From Glomus cerebriforme (Eukaryota; Glomeromycota; Glomeromycetes; Glomerales; Glomeraceae), in NCBI GenBank assembly GCA_003550305.1, contig QKYT01000128.1, forward strand, positions 17,437-43,237: a stretch of DNA of 25,801 bases. The letters are read 5' to 3'. Each line of letters begins with the position of its first letter. The stretch's first letter is position 1. The position numbers and the translations under genes are program-made. Of the stretch, positions 20,105 to 25,801 are shown piece after piece. Under the pieces are notes generated by a model. That model made no database searches, had not been told where the DNA came from, and saw only the letters and a program-made list of their open reading frames with translations.

Positions 20105-20542
20105 TTAGATAAATAAGAGATGTAAAAAGACTGTTAATGAAGTAGATTAATAGATTTTAAATTTACTTTAATTTGTAAAATTAATTCAATTTAATTCTTG
20201 CATTAGCCAACAAAAAAAAATATTATTATAATAATTTATTATTATTATTATTATTATTACTTTCTGTTTATTCGTTTTGATTTTGTTTTTTTTTAAAAAA
20301 AATGTGTATATATATAAAAAAAGCGGGAGTGAAATTTTTTTAATTTTAAATGTTGTCAACTTCAGATTCAAAAAAAAAAAGAGTAGACTAATAAATAAAA
20401 GTTATGTATAACAGGAAAAATGTCCTTTGTACAAATTCAAAAATTGATGATAATACAAACAATAAATACTATACTTTGAAACTTTAATATAACGAAACCT
20501 TAACCTCTCTTTTGTCAACCAATTTTTGCCACTCATTAAAAT
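20105..20542. other. convergent intergenic region
   Basis: 3' flanks of the EDEM-like gene (+) and the minus-strand gene at 20543-22059. It contains an (ATT)n microsatellite at about 20236-20259 and several A/T homopolymers, but no gene. It probably contains both polyadenylation sites. Confidence 0.6.
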
Positions 20543-22059
20543 TTACCTCAACGAACCAGCATCAAATGATCTTGGTCCAGTGAATCCAATTAAACCTAAG
20601 TATTGAAGATCAATATTGTCTGTATCGCCTCCAGCTCGAAGTAATTTCACTAAAATGTATTTACCCGAACTTTTAAAAAAAGTAATGAAGATTAACTTAG
20701 TATACCATTTAATTTTCAATTAGAAAAAAAATTTATTGCTTACCGATTAGGTTGCAAGATTTGAGTCGTCATATTTGTACTAGGATCTAATCGGAAAAAT
20801 GCTGCAGGCCAAGAATCATCTACATTACCATTTTCAAATAATGCTCGGTAATCAGCTTCAGTGAAGTCATCGTACTTTGTTGTAGCTATTTTAAAAGATG
20901 GGAATTAATTAATATAATTGATAAAGAGAAGGTATATTTTAAATTTATCTTACCTTCAATTGATATAGGTTCATGAGAGACAAAAATTAAGCCCTCTTTG
21001 CCTATTTATAAAAAAAACATGATAAATATAATTTTTTTCGTATAATTATGCTAATTACATGCAAGTTATGTATTAGTTGAAACATACATGGAGCAGTAAA
21101 CCCATGCTTAGGAGCCTTTACAATGATTTTTGAAAGCACGAATGTCGAATCCATAACTCCTAAGATAGGATCACTGAATCTTAGTGTAATATTAACATTG
21201 TTACTCTTTTTTGAACTAATGATTGAAATAAAGCATTAAGTAATATATCCTGATTATAAACAAACAGTGTATTTAGCATATGAAAAACTTACCAATAGAC
21301 TGAAGTATCATTTTTTAATATATTGTCTACATTATATGTCGAACTATAACAAAAATTAAATTAGAGTTAGTAAAATGTTCATTTTTCTAGTAATAAATTT
21401 GTTGATTTATTGGCATGTTAGGCATTTCTGCTAAATTTAGATTGGATTGTGTTATAAATCTATTTAACAGTAGCTCAATTAACTATTCTCTAAAGTTGAA
21501 AATTCGAAAACTTGGTCTTTCCCGCTTTTAATGATAAGATGTGAGTTTTATTAGCATTAGATTGTCCTTCACAAGCCTTAAACATGTTCTTTCCCCCTTT
21601 CAGTTTGAATATCTATTTCACAACTATCTTTGAATTCGAAGTTATAGTTTTATAATGCGAACGCTCGGATCACTAGCATAATACCGCAGCATACCTGAAA
21701 TTACCACCGTCGCAATACATGATTTCAAACCCTAATGCAAACTCTACACTAGTACCATGCGTGTTTCTCCATTTCCTTTTCATCGCCCTATGATCTCGTA
21801 CTGAACTTCTTCTATGTAAAGACAAAGACCCAGTTCTACTAGTTGGTCTGCTTGTGGTAGCTGCATGCTGCAGTATCCGTGCGTTAAATATTTCGTCCAA
21901 CCCGTCACTCCTACTTGACGAATTGTTATTTAGTGATTGAATCAAGGTTGCAAAAGTACTTGAGCGAGATAATTGTTGTAATACAGAAGAAAAGGGCGAG
22001 GAAGAAGAAGCTCGTGTTGTAGAATTAGTTGAATTGGTTGAATTAGAGGAGACACGCAT
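20543..22059 (-). CDS. uncharacterised protein with galactose-binding-like domain (6 exons, 286 aa)
   Basis: Function not recognised. Exons on the minus strand: 22059-21695, 21343-21293, 21215-21088, 21001-20954, 20885-20744, 20669-20543. All introns are GT-AG and the joined length, 861 nt, is exactly divisible by three. Intron 1 is the longest (351 bp). Residues 1-60 are low-complexity (Ser/Thr/Asn repeats such as SNSTNSTNSTT). A basic patch follows with MKRKWR, a possible nuclear signal. From about 105 to the end the chain looks like a beta-sandwich: YNVDNILKNDTSVYCS, then VNITLRF, SKIIVKAPKHGFTAP, GKYILVKLLRA and NIDLQYLGLIGFTGPRSF. This pattern recalls DOC / F5-8 type C (discoidin-like) domains, in which the closing strand reads IQ-YIG-G. 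DOC domains occur in ubiquitin ligases, but nothing else here supports that role. No signal peptide or membrane segment. Confidence 0.8.
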
Positions 22060-23898
22060 ACTTTTAAAAAAAAATTATCGAATTTAAACAAAACTGTATC
22101 GGTAAGGTTTGAAATTTTTTTTTTTTCCTTCGTTTTAGCCTTTATTAGTGAAGATTTAGTACACACACTGTTGTATTATATAGTGTATACCCAATTTAGA
22201 TTCAGATTGCGTAAACGTACTTATTATAGTCAATTTTCCCGGCTAATCTTCCTGAATTTTCCGATTTAGAAGTTTTCAATAATTCTGTGCACTGCGAAAA
22301 ATCAATTATTATTAATTTATTTAATTTATCTATAGTATTAGATTTCTCTTAATGTATTTTATTTAGAGAATAAATATCCTCGCGAAAATTTAATAAATGA
22401 CCGACTATAATTTTATGTGACCGGAAAATATTTCCGAAAAAAAAAAATTTCAACCCAAAAAAAACTTATTTTACCAAGTATGGAAATTTTATAAATGATA
22501 CGTGTTACAAAACTGTTAAATGAGCGCTTATCAGTTGGATTTACATCAATCTGATAATATAAAATTGATTTCTGTTCCAATTCCAAGGAATTGGTAACTG
22601 TTTTCGTACATATATTAAAACCAAAAATAGGCATCTGGATACTAACTACTGTAATATTAATTTTTACGGCCTCCACATGACTTAGTTGTTTATATTTATT
22701 TTGAAACTATATTATTTTTATGTATTAATTTTGTTTTTACAAATATTAATTAATAATAGTATTTCAAATAAAAGCATCCTTATTTTTGGAAAATGAAAAA
22801 TTAGGATTCAGGCTAAACTACCTTTTTTTTGGTAAAATATACTTGAAAAATAAAAAATATTTTTTTTATTTAAGAAAAAATTTCAATGGACTGATAATAA
22901 TTTTATAAATTAAAATAAGATTTCATATTTGATTTACATTTTTAAATAGATGAATATATTAGTAAAGTTAATAAAATAAGTATTTCTAAAGAATATAGTA
23001 ATAAGTAGGATAACAATATATATATTATTATTTTACTTATATTTAGATTACTACCTACTTAAAATTCCTAATACTTTTGTGCTCTTTTTATTGTTAAGAT
23101 AATGTCCATGTATTTGCTTTGCTCTGTGATTATGATTATGGTATTACCTGTTTATTATTGCTTTTCTGTGTTTTTTTTTATTACTAAAAAAATAATATGC
23201 ATATTGTATTTTTAGTATATTCTATTATATTTCTATTATACTTCTATTATTAATTATAAGTAATTCAAAAGTATCTTATTATAAAAATATTAGATTTAAT
23301 TATATCTTATCTAAAAAAATTGTCAATACAAACCATTTTTATTTGAAAAAAAATATAATAATTATTTTTAAAGATTTATACTTAACTTTAAAGTATATAC
23401 AAAATTATATTAGCCAATTTTTTTTTGAAAATACTGTAAGTAATATTAGAATATTAGTTTAATTTATATACTAAAATATTACTATAAAGTTCTTATATTT
23501 ATTATAAAAATATTTCTTTTTAGTAATTTTTAATAAAAGTAATTCTTTTTGAAATTTGGTTAAGATTATTAAATATATAATATATAAATGATATTAATAG
23601 CTATTTTATAAAGATAAGTTTATTGTATTTACTAATATAAATAAATCTAAAGATATTTCTTTTACAATTTGGGTAAAATTTAACATATTGTTAAAATTAA
23701 GTTAAATTAAATTAATATGAAATAATTTATATTTAACTTAAAAAAATAAGTTAATTTGAATTAAATTAAATTTTTTAAAATTTTTTAAATTAACTTAATT
23801 TAAATTAATTCAAATTGATTTTGAGCTAATTTAATTCAAATTTAACTTAAATTAAACTTATATTATATATATTAGTTATATATTTATTATATTTGAAT
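22060..23898. other. AT-rich intergenic DNA upstream of the minus-strand gene
   Basis: The first ~150 bp presumably hold the promoter and leader of the gene ending at 20543. A possible coding remnant lies on the minus strand at 22413-22676. From 22700 the DNA is extremely AT-rich. From about 23690 to 23898 it consists of TTAAATT/AATTTAA words forming overlapping imperfect inverted repeats, and ends at the retroposon target site. Confidence 0.55.
22413..22676 (-). pseudogene. possible coding remnant, unrecognised
   Basis: An open frame of about 87 residues without an ATG start. Its first two-thirds have ordinary composition (ICTKTVTNSLELEQKSILYY, then DVNPTDKRSFNSFVTR); the end becomes Phe-rich over T runs. 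It could be an internal exon or a fragment of a dead gene. No splice partners or family could be identified. Confidence 0.2.
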
Positions 23899-23914
23899 AA
23901 TTTAATATTTAATC
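23899..23914 (+). repeat. 16-bp target-site duplication, left
   Basis: AATTTAATATTTAATC, identical to 25571-25586 directly after the A-tail. It marks the 5' boundary of the retroposon. Confidence 0.9.
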
Positions 23915-25570
23915 GAACATAAGGGGGCAACTCTCCCTGCTGATCCCACGCCCATTTCTCCGAAGATGTATTGGAAAGAAAAGTTGCGCTTTTTGGCCGT
24001 TTTGCTCTAAGAAAGCGGTCTTTTAGTCATAGGAAAAGTTGCTCTACGACGTTGGACTTAACTAGAAAGGTTTAGAAAGTTTGTTATTTAGTGTCCGGCA
24101 TATCAAGTTTCTCCGCAAGTCAGGTCAACATAATTTTCAGTCACCTACGTCTTTCTCAAAAGTTGATACCCGAGCGGTCATTTGGTATTCTAAAACACGC
24201 TCTACATGCACAAGACAGATGGGTTGGACTTGTAGCTGCTCCTGGTGGACCCTGGAGCAGGCCTAGTGCGGTAGTTTTTTTGGAAGTGAAGTGGTTTTTC
24301 ACTGAGTTGTCGTATGGGCTTGGCTCAGCAGGGAGAGGCTTTTCTGAAGTTTAAGTTTGGTGTTAATTTCCCTTAATAAAATTTTATTTTTCATTTTCTG
24401 TTAGTGGAAAGGTAGAAGACATCAGGATTTTCAGACTCGCGAAGACAAATACCGAACCGGCTTTGGAACATAAACATATACCGCTATACTTAATCTGCTT
24501 TCCTTGGCTGCGGATTTTGAAGAACTACTGCGGAGTGGTGTTCTCAGGCGGGAGATGGGGGGGTATTGGAAATTTTGATTGACAGTCGATCATCTGTTGA
24601 TGATTAGTTCCCTTGTTGTAACACATTCCTAGGTTTGTTTCACAGATGGTGATCCCTAATTTTGCCCCTAAAGGTGACGTCATTAGTAGTTGAATAGAAA
24701 AATTAATAAAAAGAATAAAATAGTGCGGAAGACATTGGGTACAGGGTCGATTCTTAGTGTTGAGTAGAACTGGTTTGGGAATTCTGGGGGACAAAATTGT
24801 TGTTTTTTCTGCAATAGGTATATCAAGGATCAGGATTCTTCGATAGGAACGGGTATAATCCAAGCACCTCTGTTTGCACATGCCAAGAAGTTTTGGGTAA
24901 GTAGTCATCTCGATTCTCTGGAATGAGGAGTATCCGGGCCGTGAGGAATTGGCTTATTTCAGAATGACACCTACCGGGTTGGACGGTGGCTGAAAAGCCA
25001 TGTAGGTTGGCAAAGTACTGCGGGATGGCCTTCAGACAAAACAGTATAAGCAGTTGACTCGATTCATCTGGAGTATCTGTTAGGGTGCCGAGTTGGGGTA
25101 CTGGTCCTGGTAGGGAAGTGGAGGGATAAAAGTAGGTTTCTTTTTCTTTCTTGTATTTTTAGGTTAATATTAGATAGTTTTACCTTTCTTTCTGGAGGTT
25201 GGTACTAGTAGCTGACTTCTATAAATTCTCTTATAACTTTCTGATCGAGTTATAACAAATCGTACTAGTTAGAAAACCTAATGTGATTGTGGGGAGATTT
25301 GGAGGGACTGATTGAAGAATGAATTTTATTTGGTGCTAGCACTGGGGTATGGGAGAGAACCAGAGCATATTAACTGTCTAAGGAGTGTCTTGTCTTCAGA
25401 CCTCACTCTGGGGACTCATGCTACATAAGTGAGACGCATTGGGATTTTCCATTGAGTTGGAGGTCTTATTTCTGAGCTATATAATTTTATTTTTATGTAT
25501 TCCAGGCATTGTCCACCGATTTACTTAATAAAGTTCATGATTCAGCGCGTCTTCAAAAAAAAAAAAAAAA
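23915..25570 (+). mobile_element. non-autonomous retroposon, about 1.66 kb, with A-tail
   Basis: Sharply GC-richer than the flanks. It begins GAACATAAGGGGGCAACTCT and ends in an A-run (25555-25572) preceded at 22 nt by AATAAA (25527-25532). It is bounded by perfect 16-bp target duplications. These are marks of target-primed reverse transcription of a polyadenylated RNA. No sense ORF longer than about 90 codons and no reverse-transcriptase motif is seen, so an unrelated LINE would have to supply the machinery. It is homologous over nearly its whole length to 9213-10972. A GTAAGT (24897) and a pyrimidine-rich TTTTTAG (about 25155-25161) persist in both copies. Intact duplications and low decay suggest a recent insertion. 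It could instead be a retroposed long non-coding RNA, but two copies with the same 5' end favour a repeat family. Confidence 0.85.
25527..25532 (+). terminator. AATAAA polyadenylation signal of the retroposon
   Basis: Canonical hexamer 22 nt upstream of the A-tail, at the expected distance for the cleavage site of the retroposed RNA. This points to RNA polymerase II transcription of the source copy. Confidence 0.75.
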
Positions 25571-25586
25571 AATTTAATATTTAATC
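25571..25586 (+). repeat. 16-bp target-site duplication, right
   Basis: AATTTAATATTTAATC, a perfect copy of 23899-23914. The first two A bases cannot be told from the A-tail, so at least 14 bp are unambiguous. Confidence 0.9.
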
Positions 25587-25801
25587 ATTTATCTTTATAT
25601 ATAATATACATATATATCATATATATATTAAATTATGGATAAATCTATTTGTAACATCATGTTACGTGTCTTATTTGTAACAACCTCAATTTTATCCAAT
25701 TAAAATTTAAGATCAGGTGTAATGTAAATAGTTTAGCGAATCAAAATAAAAGATCAGTTGTGTAACTAAAACAAGAATTTTTTTAAAAAATTTCAAAAAA
25801 C
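25587..25801. other. AT-rich flank, no feature seen
   Basis: This resumes the AT-rich DNA interrupted by the retroposon. No gene is visible to the window edge. Confidence 0.6.

Noticed and set aside
20186..20371. 61-residue minus-strand frame in the convergent region
   Set aside because: It is made of Ile/Lys/Asn runs over A/T homopolymers and an ATT microsatellite.
24081..24354. Two overlapping plus-strand frames near the retroposon 5' end
   Set aside because: They overlap in different frames, and the homologous stretch of the other copy does not preserve either. No domain is recognised.
24744..24757. GGGTCGATTCTTAG as a pol III B box in the retroposon
   Set aside because: It lies some 830 bp from the 5' end with no A box, and the element ends with AATAAA and an A-tail, which fits pol II.
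24525..24908. 127-residue open frame on the minus strand inside the retroposon
   Set aside because: It is antisense to the element, and the older copy at 9213-10972 does not keep the frame (indels and different reading), so it looks like chance in GC-richer DNA.

Overview
The window reads as eukaryotic, very AT-rich genomic DNA with spliceosomal genes. Introns are mostly 70-125 bp, with GTAAGT/GTATGT-type donors. I infer an early-diverging, repeat-rich fungus of the Mucoromycota / arbuscular-mycorrhizal kind (Rhizophagus-like). The basis is base composition, intron style, the P450 type and the dense small transposons; no database was consulted. I see no rRNA, tRNA or CRISPR array.

Layout. 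1-2700 is AT-rich DNA with one tiny broken ORF. 2700-5080 holds a two-exon cytochrome P450 gene (3045-4736, +, 539 aa) between copies of a short GC-rich repeat. 5100-11000 is a transposon graveyard: a decayed gag-like gene on the minus strand split by a 307-bp hAT-type MITE (6201-6507), a 0.59-kb terminal-inverted-repeat element (7905-8491), a truncated MITE (8644 on), a 238-bp foldback MITE (8811-9048), a lone MITE arm (9149-9212), and a decayed minus-strand copy of a 1.7-kb retroposon (9213-10972). 11000-13430 is AT-rich with a degenerate ~59-bp tandem repeat. 13438-13573 is a foldback.

13731-20104 holds a divergent pair of endoplasmic-reticulum genes. One is a TMEM41-type VTT-domain membrane protein (13731-14919, -, 4 exons, 318 aa). 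The other is an EDEM3-like GH47 plus PA-domain protein of ER-associated degradation (16130-20104, +, 15 exons, 863 aa). They share a 1.2-kb intergenic region with two CACGTG motifs. The EDEM gene stays in frame only if it uses two 13-nt microexons and one GC-AG intron. Convergent to it lies a six-exon gene (20543-22059, -, 286 aa) for a protein with a low-complexity Ser/Thr/Asn-rich N-terminus and a probable galactose-binding-like (DOC / F5-8C-like) C-terminus, whose function I do not recognise.

22060-23898 is AT-rich intergenic DNA. 23915-25570 is a well-preserved, unusually GC-rich retroposon on the plus strand with an AATAAA signal, an A-tail and 16-bp target-site duplications. It is the younger relative of the 9213-10972 copy. 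It has no convincing ORF, so it is non-autonomous and may be an undescribed family.
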